NCBI RefSeq assembly: GCF_040712315.1
Contig: NC_134020.1
Span: 49,337,751-49,401,750 of the forward strand
Reading direction: 5' to 3'
DNA: 64,000 bases
Source of the DNA: Castanea sativa
Lineage: Eukaryota; Streptophyta; Magnoliopsida; Fagales; Fagaceae
Shown here in pieces: positions 1 to 10,493 of this stretch (positions are counted from its first letter, which is position 1; every line of letters begins with the position of its first letter). Below the pieces are notes generated by a model. The model was given only the letters and a program-made list of their open reading frames with translations. It did no database searches and was not told where the DNA came from. Made by a program: the position numbers and the translations under genes.

Positions 1-1069
1 ATACGCGGCATTGGGAACGAATCCTTGGGGCAGGCCTTGTTCAAATCCGTAAAGTCCACACATACTCTCCACGTTCCATTCTTCTTTTTAACCACAACCG
101 TATGCGCCAACCACTCGGGGTAGAAAACTTCTTTAATAGCCCCGGCCCTCTTGAGTTTGAGCACCTCTTCCTTCACAGCCTCGGAATGTTCTTTAGAAGA
201 ACGCCGAGGTGGCTGCCTTCTCGGAACAATGGCAGGGTTGACGTTTAAACGATGACAAATGAAGCTCGGATCTACACCTGGAGCCTCATAAGGATCCCAC
301 GCAAAAACATCGATATTGTCTTTTAGAAATTCCAACAACTCCATCTTCTCCTGGTGCGGCAAGCGTATGCCGACTTGGAAGAACCTCTCTGGATCATCGG
401 CTATCAAAAACTTCTCTAACTCCTCACAATGAGCCTCCTCTCCTGTCACCACTACAGGTGCATCAGGAACTGTTAATTGCTATAAGTCTTTGGTGATCAA
501 AGCCGAAGACTCGGCTTCCGTCTGGTGCAGCACTGCAGCCGATATGCACTGCCTGGCCACCGATTGACTGCCGAGGATCTCTTCAACGTATTCCCCCGAG
601 GGGAACTTAACCTTAACATGTAAGGTAGAGGAGACTGCTCCCAGGGCGTGCAGCCATGGCCTGGCGAGGATAGCTATATATGGGGAGTACGCGTCAACCA
701 CAATGAAACCACCTCAACCGTTTCTGAACCAGCTTGAACGGGTAGGCGAATCTGTCCCTTCGGCACAACGGCTCTTCCTTCAAAACTTATGAGTGGTGAA
801 TCATAAGGAGTGAGATCCTCCAACTTCAACCTCAGCCCTTTAAATAAATCAGGGTACATGATATCTGCACCGCTGCCCTGATTAATCATCACCCTCCTTA
901 CATCATAATTCCCTATCTTAAGAGTAACTACAAGAGCATCGTCATGGGGTTGAATAGTCCCCAACTTATCCTTCTCTGAAAATCCCAAGACGGGTAAATT
1001 CAGCTTCAACCTCTTCGGCCTGCAGCCTGACTCCTCGGCCTGAGGATGTGAAACTGCCATCACCCTGGT
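1..1069 (-). pseudogene. Tat-type protease and start of reverse transcriptase
   Basis: Protease sequence (LVVTLKIGNYDVRRVMINQGSGADIMYPDL) lies at about 940-780. The expected catalytic Asp before the QGSGAD turn reads Asn. The frame shifts near 690-700 and the protease C-terminal part continues at 701-480 (DAYSPYIAILARPWLHALG). The reverse transcriptase N-terminus follows to the window edge, with readable segments for RRQPPRRSS, KEEVLKLKRAGAIKEVFYPEWLA and VCVDFTDLNKACPKDSF. The polymerase catalytic motif lies outside the window. Confidence 0.8.
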
Positions 1070-2320
1070 GGGACCCGAGCCGGTCCTGCCAGGTGCAGCA
1101 AAAATAACATTAATTGTTCCTAACGCCGGCCGAGATGAATTGTTCCTCTGATTGTTTGAGCCGGATTGACTGCCCTGTCGATTGGGTTGACACAGGTGTT
1201 GCTTCAGTTTTCCTTCACTGACAAGCTGCTCCAAGTGGTTCCAAAGGATCCGACAGTTCTTAGTAGTGTGGCCCACATCCTGATGGTACTGGCAAAAGAG
1301 GTTCTGATTCCTTTTCGTAGGGTCTCCTGCCATCTTACTAGGCCACTTGAAGAAGGGCTCCTTACGAACTTTCTCCAGCAATTGGTGTACTGGTTCTCGG
1401 AACACAGTGTTCACGGCCTGAGTTGCTGCCGAGCCGGATCGACCGATGTAATCTCTCCTCGGCTTGTTGTTGTGGTATCTGTCCGACCTGAAATCCCTTC
1501 TCTCCTGCGGGATAACCTTCTCCTTACCCTTTCCTTGCTGCTGGTCTTCCTCTACTCTTTTGTACTCGTCAATACGATTCATGAGGCGACGTACGCTGCG
1601 GACAGGCTTTTTGGTCAAAAACTTTCTCAAGTCGTGATCAGTAGGAAGACCTACCTTAAAGGTATTGAGCGCCACCTCATCAAAGTCACCATCTATTTCA
1701 TTAAACATTTCTCAGTACCGGTCGGAATGTGCTTTCAACGTCTCCCCTTCCCTCATGGTCATGGATAGCAGCGAGTCCAATGGTCGAGGTACTCTGCTAC
1801 ACGTAATGAACCGCGAAGCGAATGCTCTAGTGAGCTCCCCAAACGAACCTATAGACCCCGATTTAAGGCCGTTGAACCACCTCATAGCAACAGGTCCCAA
1901 GCTAGAGGGGAAAACTTTACACATCAGAGTCTCGTTATGAGAGTGCACCGCCATCCTCTGGTTAAAGTGACTCACGTGCTCCACCGGATCAATCTGGCCA
2001 TTGTAGATGGTGAAGGTAGGCTGGGTGAATCTCTTGGGAAGCTTCCCTTTCTCAATCCTCCGTGAAAATGGAGATTTGGAGAGTTGGTGCAACGCTCGAC
2101 TCATAGCATCGTTCCCTAAGCCCCTAGAAGGAAGCTTTTTGCGCCTGCGAGCTGGCTGGTTGTCCTCCTCACAAGAGGACATTGCGCTGGGGGGTGAGCA
2201 TGACCTTGAGCTGTAACTACCTCCCCGGACTTCCTCTGAAGAAGGATTAGATGAGGACGGTGAAGACTTACGTCTGGTGCGGTGCAGCTTTCTTTTCAAA
2301 CGACCAATCTCCTTCTGCAT
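1070..2320 (-). pseudogene. Tat-type gag with zinc knuckle
   Basis: This is the capsid/nucleocapsid polyprotein of the retrotransposon, which packages element RNA in virus-like particles. The N-terminus is rich in Arg and Ser; a retrotransposon gag core follows (PTFTIYNG, HFNQRMAVH, MRWFNGLK, RFITCSRVPRPLDSLLSM). Near the C-terminus is the knuckle-like motif CQYHQDVGHTTKNC. One in-frame TGA at about 1712-1714 interrupts the frame after SDRY, where the related element at 4051 has Trp, so it looks like a TGG to TGA change. The frame otherwise stays open into the protease. Confidence 0.85.
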
Positions 2321-2516
2321 GGCTTTAGCACCATCCTCGTGGGTGGTGCTACCCCCGCCCTGAGTATGGCTAGCCCTAGGGTATTCTGTATGGACACTTC
2401 CTTCACGATCCCTTTGACACTCAAGACGCTCGAAATGATCCTCCGGTTGTGATCCCTATGATTCTGCATGGTGAGAACCTAGGCCTGCCATCGTGTCCCA
2501 GCTCCTTTTTGACTAG

Positions 2517-2535
2517 ATTCCCACAGACGGCGCCA
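2517..2535 (-). other. primer-binding site
   Basis: Directly after the LTR end the element strand reads ATTGGCGCCGTCTGTGGGAA, the TGGCGCC-type tract found at this position in plant Ty3/gypsy elements. By family knowledge such tracts pair with the 3' end of a tRNA (often tRNA-Asp in Athila/Tat elements). The tRNA assignment is inferred, not tested. Confidence 0.65.
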
Positions 2536-2537
2536 AT

Positions 2538-3297
2538 TGTAAGTGCACAATTGCACCTGGACCCAAAGACAATCACGAGCTCAGGCCCAATGAGCCTTAA
2601 ACAATGAAATTTGTAGAGTGTGGACTTGAAATCTAGATTAGAAGTACTGAGAACTTGATAACAGGCTAAAAGTTACAAACACTTGTAAATAATAAACGAT
2701 AATTGCAAATAGACCTCCTCGGACGTGAGCCGAGGACTACTTCTGTATTATTTCTCTTTCTTTCTTAAAGGTTACAATTCTTCTTTTCTTTCTTTTGTTT
2801 CTTGGACCCCCCTCTTTTCTTTGGCGTTCATCCCCCTTAAATACTTCTTTCCTGATACTTTATCCACGTGTTGCTCCAACCCCCTCCCCCCTAGATATTT
2901 CTTTTCTTAGTGCCTTTGAATAGTGACCAGAAGTTTCAGTTCTACTGTTTAGGGGTCACTTCCCCATTAATGCGGCCAGGGAGGTAGGTGCATAGTCTTT
3001 AATGTGGAGGTGGCAGCCTTTTCTTTTGGTGTTTTTCTAGCACCGGTGTACCTCGAAGGTTCAGGGTTTCCCCCCTTTAACCAACAGTCTTTTCAGAATA
3101 TTGCATTGACCTTCATAGTGAAGCTTCGAGTTCTCCTGGGTCTATCCGAGGAGAATCTTACTCTCGGATGTGTCCTCGGACCCTCGGCGTATGGACCGAT
3201 TCGCAGTACTAACAGATTCTTAGCTTAAGAGCAGGTCGGCCCTCCTTGCTACAGCCCAAAGGCCCATATGCCCACTTGGGTCTTTTTACTCCCCACA
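2538..3297 (-). repeat. 5' LTR of the edge Tat-type element (760 bp)
   Basis: On the plus strand it starts TGTAAGTGCACAATTGCACC and ends TACTCCCCACA, so the element strand begins TGTGGGG and ends TTACA, with TG/CA termini. It sits immediately upstream (element strand) of the primer-binding tract and gag. A second, isolated copy of the same LTR lies at 39885-40634 and supports both boundaries. Confidence 0.88.
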
Positions 3298-3609
3298 AGT
3301 ACTGTACCTAAGTCTTGCCATATATATATATATATATATATATATTTATGATCTTTTTCGTTTTAATTTTAGTTTATTTTTAAATTTATTTTATATGCAA
3401 TTTAATATTAATTATGGTAGTTTTTTTTTTTTCTAAGAATCAATTATAGTAGTTACTCCCTCCCAAAAAAAAATTTATAGTAGTTATTAATGAATATTTA
3501 TTATAATTGTATTTGTATATCTATTCTATCATTAGCGATATTCTAATAAACAATGTAAATACAAGAGACTTTCTGAGGATTTTCTACAGAGTTTAAACTT
3601 TAAACTAAA

Positions 3610-3675
<66 letters not shown>

Positions 3676-4050
3676 CATGAGAAATTGTGAGACATCAACC
3701 ATTTATGTTATGACTAAATTTTATAAAGTCAAACAAAAATTAAACGTGTTTAGTTTGTCAGATCGATTATATTAAATGTGTTTAGTTTGTTACAGATCGA
3801 TTATTAATTTTAACAAGTTAGCACCACCTCAAAATGATTGGACAGCTCATAACCACAATTTGATCGCGCTTTCTCTTCTTTCCCTCATAAAATTTCAGCA
3901 TTGACTAAATTTATAAAAAGGCTCAATGTTTTTCTAAGAAAAAAAATGAAATTATTATGTCCATGCTATTATGAATTTATGTTTGCTTTCCTGTCATAGA
4001 TTTTTTTTTTTTTTTTTTCCTAAGGCTTCTAAGCAACTCTTCATAGTGAG
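3298..4050. other. AT-rich spacer with TA microsatellites
   Basis: I see no gene. There are (TA)n runs at about 3320-3345 and 3611-3669 and several poly-T tracts. The last five bases, GTGAG, are the left target duplication of the next element. Confidence 0.8.
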
Positions 4051-4755
4051 TGTGGGGTACTAGAATTTCGAGTAAGACAACTACGTCGAGTGTCATAGCA
4101 TGACTGAGAAGGGCAGTTATTGCGCCGAAGAGTCCACGTCCTCGGATTCTATGATCACATCATCAACACGTCATCAAAGAAGGCCTTACTGTGCTGAAAG
4201 AGCTTTGGGATGGGGTCTAGCACTGACGTAATTGAAGAGCTAAAGGTTGCCACCACATTCAATGCATCCTACCAAACCTCCTAGCCACATTTATGTGGAG
4301 AAGACCCTTGAACAGTGCTGCCTTGGTTGCCGCATCTCACAAGGGTACAAGGTAGGTGGTTGATGGGACTGGCACTTGAGTGGTGGCTTGCGTGATCAAC
4401 AAATGGAAGGCCAGGATCATCTAAAATGTCCTATATAAGGTAGAAGGTCCCCCGGAGAGAGGGTATCGAAAAACATCAAAGAAAAACATTGTAGCACAAA
4501 GAAAGGAAATTGTAAACAAGTCTGATAGTGATCTATTGAAGAACAAATCCTCCTCGGACTTATCCGAGGAGAATTATCCTTCTCAATACTGTGATTGCCT
4601 TCTATTTTTCCTTGTCTCTTTGATTTTCTTGGCCTATGGTATCACCCATGAAAGCCTAGTTTCGAAGCCCACTCTCTAACAAATTCATTGTGTTGGGCTA
4701 TTTGGGCATGGGTCCTTCAGTCGTTTGGGCCCAGGAGTTAAATCCAATCCTTACA
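4051..4755 (+). repeat. 5' LTR (705 bp)
   Basis: Starts TGTGGGGTACTAG and ends CCTTACA, directly followed by the primer-binding tract. Contains the promoter-like stretch CCTATATAAGGTAGAAGG at about 4430. It differs from the 3' LTR by substitutions and short indels. Confidence 0.9.
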
Positions 4756-4757
4756 AT

Positions 4758-4776
4758 TGGCACCGTCAGTGGGGAA
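4758..4776 (+). other. primer-binding site
   Basis: TGGCACCGTCAGTGGGGAA follows the LTR after two bases. It is equivalent to the tract at 2517-2535 of the edge element, with changes. Confidence 0.65.
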
Positions 4777-4900
4777 CAACTTGAGCTTTTAGGACGTTCA
4801 GCGTTTAGCTATGGTAGGGTCAGGGCCAGGGCCAAATCGAGAGGAGTCTGTCGGCTCTCAGCTCTAGGACTGCTTCCTTAACCTTGAACGAGAGGTTAGT

Positions 4901-5797
4901 GTGCATACTACACATACTAGTAGAAGCCAATCTCGAGGAAGGAGGTACATCTCTCACAAGGAAAATACCAGAAGCATGCAGCGGGAAATAGACCGCCTCC
5001 GCAGGAGGCTGCGAAGTGAGAGGCGAAAAAGGACTCCCTCACACTCCGACCACTCTTCTGAGGATGACCACAATGGCAGCTACAGGCCTAGATCAAGGAC
5101 CCCCCTTAGCGAGTCTTTTTCAAAGGAGGAGGAGCACCATCATAAGCGCAGAAACAGGGGCTCATCCTGCGAAGGCCTAGGAAATGACGCCATGAGCAGA
5201 GCGTTGAACCAGATCTCCAAGTCGCCCTTCACACGTAGAATCGAGGTAGGAAGACTTCCTCACTGGTTTACCCACCCTACATTTACCATGTACAACGGTA
5301 AGACAGACCTCGTGGAGCATGTGAGCCATTTCAACCAAAGAATGGCTGTACATTCCAAAAACGAGGCCCTGATTTGCAAGGTGTTCCCCTCCAATTTGAG
5401 GCCCGTGGCTATGAGATGGTTTAGCAACTTGAAGGAACGCTCCATTGGCTCTTTTAGGAAGCTCACTCAGGCATTTGGGGCTCGTTTTATCACTTGCAGC
5501 AGGGTTCCTCGGCCTCTGGACTTACTGTTGTCCATGGCGATGTGCAAAGGGGAGACCCTGAAAATGTACTCCGACAGGTACTGGGAGATGTTCAAAGAGA
5601 TTGAGGGAAACTTCGATGATGTAGCCATAAGCACCTTTAAGGTTGGCCTGCCCACCGAGCATGACTTGAGGAAGTCCCTGGCAAGAAAGCCTGTCATCCA
5701 GGGTAATGTCCATAGATTGGACAATCGTCGAGGACCTAACTCCTGGTCCGAAGAGGAGCAGAGTGGGAGTCCGACCAGCCTTGAGCTTTTCCGATGA
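4901..5797 (+). pseudogene. Tat-type gag, C-terminal zinc-knuckle part deleted
   Basis: The protein starts in an Arg/Ser/Glu-rich region (about residues 1-90) and continues into the gag core (LGNDAMSRALNQISKSPF, HFNQRMAVHS, MRWFSNLKERSIGSF, RFITCSRVPRPLDLLLSM, RYWEMFKEIEGNFDDVAISTF). After GLPTEHDLRKSLARKPV the frame passes almost at once into a linker near the protease. In the edge element about 600 bp with the zinc knuckle separate the same two points, so an internal deletion at about 5697-5760 removed the nucleocapsid part here. Confidence 0.85.
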
Positions 5798-6296
5798 GCA
5801 TAAAGTGGGAACCTCACAACCACATGATGACGTCTTAGTGGTTACCCTAAGAATTAGGGGATATGACGTTAAAAGGGTGCTGGTAGATTAGGGCAGCAAC
5901 GCGGAGTTCATGTACCCCGATCTATACAAGGGGCTGAGACTAAGGCTAGAAGACCTAACTAGCTATAGCTCCCCTCTGGTGGGTTTCTATGGAAATGTTG
6001 TTAGCCCAAAGGGGTAAATCAGACTGCCCGTACAGACGAGATCAAAAGTAGTGGAGGTGGATTTCATCGTGGTGGATGCCTACTCCCCTTATACCGCTAT
6101 TATGGCGAGGCCCTGGCTCCATGCCATGGGAGTCGTCCCCTCCACCTTACACTTGAAGGTAAAGTATCCCTTAGGGGATCGGATTGAAGAGCTGGTGGGA
6201 AGCCAATCTATGGCCAGACAATGCTTGGTGGCTGCGATCAGACATCAAGCCAGAATAGAACCCTCGGCCTCGGCAGGCAGAGTTTATAGCAATTAA
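5706..6296 (+). pseudogene. Tat-type retropepsin region
   Basis: Reads SFSDEHKVGTSQPHDDVLVVTLRIRG, then VLVD directly followed by a stop codon (TAG, about 5889-5891) and GSNAEFMYPDLYKGL. The protease turn is thus interrupted right at its catalytic centre. A second stop follows at about 6016. From about 6050 the frame is open again (VDAYSPYTAIMARPWLHAMG), matching the protease C-terminal part of the edge element. Confidence 0.8.
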
Positions 6297-6304
6297 AGGC
6301 GTCG

Positions 6305-7250
6305 GTGTTATCCATGGACGTGGTAGGAAGTGAGGTAGAGTGCGAGCAACTAGAAAAGATTATTCGTCGGGATGATGAGGAGAAGTTCTTTCAAGTCGGC
6401 GTTCAACTCCCTCCTCGAGAGAAGGAGGAGTTAATAGATTTTCTTAGAAGAAATGTTGATGTATTTGATGGAACCCTTACGAGGCTCTAGGGGTGGATCC
6501 GGACTTCATCTGCCACCATTTAAATGTTAATCCATCTGTCGCCCCTAAAAAGCAACCACCCCGGCGCTCTTCCAGGGAACACTCTGATGACGTTAAGGAA
6601 GAAGTACTTAAACTTAAATGGGTTGGAGCTATAAAAGAAGTGTTCTACCCCGAATGGCTGGCCAACACGGTGGTGGTAAAGAAGAAAAGTGGGAAATGGC
6701 AGGTATGTGTGGACTTCATGGATTTGAACAAGGTTTGCCCAAAAGACCCCTTCCCTTTGCCTCGGATAGACCAACTAGTAGATGCAACCGCGGGCCATCC
6801 TTGGATGAGCTTCCTGGATGCCTTCCAGGGATATCACTAGATACCGTTGGCCCTGGAGGATCAAGAGAAGACTTCCTTCGTCAAGCCGAGAGGAAATTAT
6901 CATTACAAGGTAATGCCATTTTGATTGAAGAACGCGAGGTCTACTTATTAGAGGATGATGACCAGGATGTTCGAACCGCAGCTGGGCAAACGTATTGAAG
7001 TCTACATAGGCGGCATGGTAGTAAAGAGTAAAGTGGAGTTCGAGCACGTAAACGACCTCGGAAGTATCTTTGGTATATTAAGAAAACACAAGTTGCGCTC
7101 AATGCTTCGAAGTGTTCTTTCAGTGTCAGCTCTGGAAAGTTTCTAGGCTACATGGTCACCCATCGGGGGATTGAAGTCAACTCTAATCAGATTAGGGAAA
7201 TCTGTAACCTACAGCCTTCTCGGAACCCCAAAGAAGTCTAGAAATTGACA
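6305..7250 (+). pseudogene. Tat-type reverse transcriptase with YIGG in place of YxDD
   Basis: Readable segments in order are VGVQLPPREKEELIDFLRRN, a stop at about 6488, the RT entry segment (EVLKLKWVGAIKEVFYPEWLA, VCVDFMDLNKVCPKDPFPLP), DAFQGYH plus stop at 6838-6840, KTSFVKPRGNYHYKVMPF, then MMTRMFEPQLGKRIEVYIGGMVVKSK. The polymerase catalytic motif, normally Tyr-x-Asp-Asp, reads Tyr-Ile-Gly-Gly at 7002-7013. Both metal-binding aspartates are lost, so the enzyme could not polymerise even if the stops were absent. Confidence 0.88.
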
Positions 7251-8240
7251 GGAATGACTGCATCCTTAAACCGATTCATCTCCCGATCAGTGGATACGTG
7301 CCAGCCTTTCTTCCAACTGCTGCACAAGTGGAAGAGATTTGAATGGATAGAGGAATGCTTCTCGGCCTTCCAGAAGTTGAAGGAATATCTCTCTGAGCCA
7401 CATATTATGTCCAAACCCGAGAAGGAGGAAGTTCTATTTGCCTATATCGCAGTAGCATCCCATGCGGTGAGTCTGGTATTGGTCGAGCCGACAATGGGGT
7501 GCAGAAACCAGTCTACTATGTGAGCAAATCATTACATGAGGCAAAAGTCCATTATCTACCCCTGGGGAAGGCTATCTTGGCAGTAGTACACGCTACGTGA
7601 AAGCTCTCGCATTACTTCCAGGCACACATGGTTGTGGTTCTAACCCAACTCCCCCTTTGATCACTGCTTCGAGCAGCAGGCTACACGGGGAGGATTGCAA
7701 AGTGGGGGACAATTTTAGGAGCTTTCGACATCAAGTATATGCCATGCATTTCCATGAAGGGCAAGATCCTAGCGGACTTGGTGGTTGAATTTGCTGAACC
7801 TTCGCCAACAGAAAATAAGGAGAGGCCAGACATGGATGAAAAATCAGTTGGGATGGTCGCCGTCCAGGAGCTTCCACCATGGAAGGTGTATATAGATGGT
7901 GCAACTAATCAAAGGGGATCAGAAGTGGGGCTAGCTATCGTGTCCCCTGAGCAGATCACCATTGAAAAAACCTTAAGGCTGGGCTTCTCGGCCACCAACA
8001 ATGAGGCTAAGTATGAGGTTCTGTTGACAGGAATGGGTTTGGTATGGAAGATGGGAGGGCGAGCAGTAAAGATGTTTTCAGACTCGAGATTGGTCGTAGG
8101 CCAAGTGAAAGGAGAGTTGGAAGCATGAGACCTAAGGATGCAGGATTACCTGAACCGAGTCAGGCGCTTGCAAACGGAATTCGAGTCTTTCTCCTTACAA
8201 CAAGTTCTGAGGAGCAGAAACACGCATGCAAACTCCCTCG
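7245..8240 (+). pseudogene. RNase H plus second archaeal-type RNase H-like domain
   Basis: The usual gypsy connection/RNase H follows RT (KLTGMTASLNRFISRS, FEWIEECFSAFQKLKEYL, VLFAYIAVASHAVSLVL), with a frame change near 7490 and more damage to about 7800. A separate domain then reads WKVYIDGATNQRGSEVGLAIV, NNEAKYEVLLTGM and MFSDSRLVVGQVKGE (7870-8125), holding acidic residues in the order expected for an RNase H fold (DG, NEAKYE, SDS). Duplicate RNase H domains of this kind mark the Tat lineage. A TGA follows LEA at 8126-8128. Confidence 0.82.
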
Positions 8241-8349
8241 CCACTCTTGCAACCTCCTCAGCGCAAGGCTTGCCTCGGGTGATCTTAGTTGAAGATCTGT
8301 GCAAGCCTGCTGAAATGGAAGGGGAGAGGGTCCTCCTTCACCAATTCGG

Positions 8350-9602
8350 GTGGGTCCCAACTGGATGGATCCTATTGTGCTATTTCTTAAATATGAAATC
8401 CTGCCTGAGGAAAAGGGGGAGGCTGATAAGTTGCGGAGAAAGGCTCCCTGTTTTTGGTTATCTAAGGATCAAAAATTGTATAGATGCTTTTTCTTTAGGC
8501 CTTACTTGTTGTGTGTACATCCTGAGGCAGTGAAACCTCTCTTGGAAGAACTGCACAAAGGAATTTGTGGGAGTCACACATGTGGCAGGTCTCTATCTCA
8601 CAGGGCTCTCACTCAAGGGTATTGGTAGCTGAGTATGCAGAGGGAAGCACAGGAATATGTGAGGAAGTGTGATCAGTGCTAGAGGTTCGCCCTCCAAACA
8701 TTCACCAACTTGGGGGTGTTCTCAATTCCCTCTCTAGTCCCTGGCCCTTTGCGCAATGGGGTTTGGATATTGTGGGACTTTTCCCTAAAGCGGTAGGGAA
8801 TAGGAGATGGCTTTTAATCGGCACTGATTATTTCACCAAGTGGGTTGAAACTGAGCCCCTATCAAACATCAAGGATGTGGACGCTAAGAGATTTGTGTGG
8901 AAAAACATTGTTACTCGATTTGGGATTCCTTATACCTTCATCTCGGACAATGGCTTTCAATTTGATAGCAAAGCTTTCAAGAGGTATTACTGTGACCTAG
9001 GCATTACAAATAGATACTCCACCCCGACATATCAAAAGGGGAATGGATAGGCCGAGACTGTCAATAAGGTCATAGTTAATGGACTTAAGAAGAGGTTGGA
9101 TGATGCAAAGGGAAGGTGGGTAGAAGAATTGCCACATGTTCTTTGGATATATCGGACTAAACCTCGCAGATCCATGGGGGAGACCCCCTTTTCAATGACT
9201 TACGGAGCTGAGGCCGTGATTCCTCTCGGGACTAGGTTCCTAACACTGAGGACAAGCTCTTTCAGTTCGAGCAACAATGATGGACTGTTCGAGAAAAGCT
9301 TAGATTTGATTGAAGAACGAAGGGAAAATGCCATGGTTCAATTGGCCTACTATCAACATAAGCTCAAGTAAGGGTACGACTTAAACGTGAAGTTAAGGCC
9401 ACTGGCACCTGGGGATTTGGTGTTAAGAAAGGTTCTGGGCACTGCGAAGAACCCAACATGGGGAAAGTTAGGGCCCAATTGGGAAGGCCCATACCGCATC
9501 ACCTCGGTAGCTGGATTAGGGGCTTATTACCTTGAAGATTTAGATGAAAATGTTGTACCACGTCCTTGGAATGTAAATAACCTGCGAATGTATTATTATT
9601 AA
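8350..9602 (+). pseudogene. Tat-type integrase
   Basis: The N-terminal zinc-binding region is damaged (HTCGRSLSHRALTQGYW, stop, then KCDQC, stop). The catalytic core has the three acidic positions: LDIVG (Asp), ISDNGFQF (Asp) and AETVNK (Glu), but a stop precedes AETVNK at 9048-9050. The C-terminal part continues (WVEELPHVLWIYRTKPRRS, TPFSMTYGAEAVIPL, then LAPGDLVLRKVLG, KLGPNWEGPYRI) to a stop at 9600-9602. In life it would insert element cDNA into the host genome. Confidence 0.87.
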
Positions 9603-9711
9603 TGAAAGTCTTTGCTGTCTTATATCGTCTATTACAATATGCGTTACCCTTCTTACATTATGTGTTACCTTAGTCACGCTTGGTCCCTTGGACCACCTAT
9701 TTTGGATTACA

Positions 9712-10060
9712 TACTCTAAGTGTTAAACAGAACATCGGCCATGCCTGGGGTAAATTAACATTTTAATTAAATTTTCTAAGTATTAAACAGAACCTCGGCT
9801 ATGCCTTGGGTAAATTAACACATTGGTTGGATACTCTAAGTGTTAAACAGAACCTCGGCCATGCCTCTGGTAAATTAACATCTTAATTACACACTCTAAG
9901 TGTTAAATAGAACCTTGGTCATACCTTGGGTAAATTAACATCTTAATTACATACTCTAAGTGTTAAACAGAATCTCGGCCATGCCTTGGGTAAATTAACA
10001 CCTTAACTAAATTTTCTAAGTATTAAACAGAGTTTTAGTTATGCCTGACCCCTTACACCC
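9712..10060 (+). repeat. 60-bp tandem array inside the Tat element
   Basis: Five full copies plus a partial one, with a period of exactly 60 bp. The shared core is CTAAGTGTTAAACAGAACCT then CGGCCATGCC and GGTAAATTAACA. Copies start at about 9715, 9775, 9835, 9895, 9955 and 10015. The array lies just after integrase, in the 3' untranslated part, a known position for tandem repeats in Tat-lineage elements. Confidence 0.9.
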
Positions 10061-10493
10061 CATGCCATGGATAGATTAACATTTTCCACTATTTATGTGA
10101 ACCCTCAAATTACCTGCCCTAAGGAAATTAATACTTAATGAATCTTCCAATACTAACACTTAGTCATTTTTTTTCTCATTACTTACATGGTCCTATCTTG
10201 TCTGAATAAACAACAAAGTCCTCGGCGTTTATTATTGTTAAAACAAGGATGTTCAGGGGTGTTATTTACCTAAAAAGCTCAGCAAAGGGTAAATTAAGGG
10301 CTATAGCTAGCCAAATATAAATATGGCAAACAAAAAGGGACATACACAGAATAAAAATTTAAAGTCTTTTCATTAGATAAATGAATAGTTACATTACATC
10401 TATAGGTAGATTACCAAGAAAGAAAATTACAAGAAAGAAAAGAAAAGTAGAAAAAAATAATCTTGATTACAATAAGAGAGGGATCCTAAAAAA

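Larger units (their letters stand above)
1..3297 (-). mobile_element. Ty3/gypsy (Tat-type) LTR retrotransposon, cut by window edge
   Basis: The minus strand reads 5' LTR (2538-3297), primer-binding tract, gag, protease and the start of reverse transcriptase, then runs off the window at base 1. The gag and protease closely resemble those of the element at 4051-14685, so both belong to one broad Tat-type group. The rest of pol and the 3' LTR are not visible, so no target duplication can be tested. In-frame stops and a frame change show that it is no longer coding. Confidence 0.9.

Noticed and set aside
1166..1768. 200-codon plus-strand open frame
   Set aside because: It is the antisense shadow of the minus-strand gag, which has clear gag motifs.
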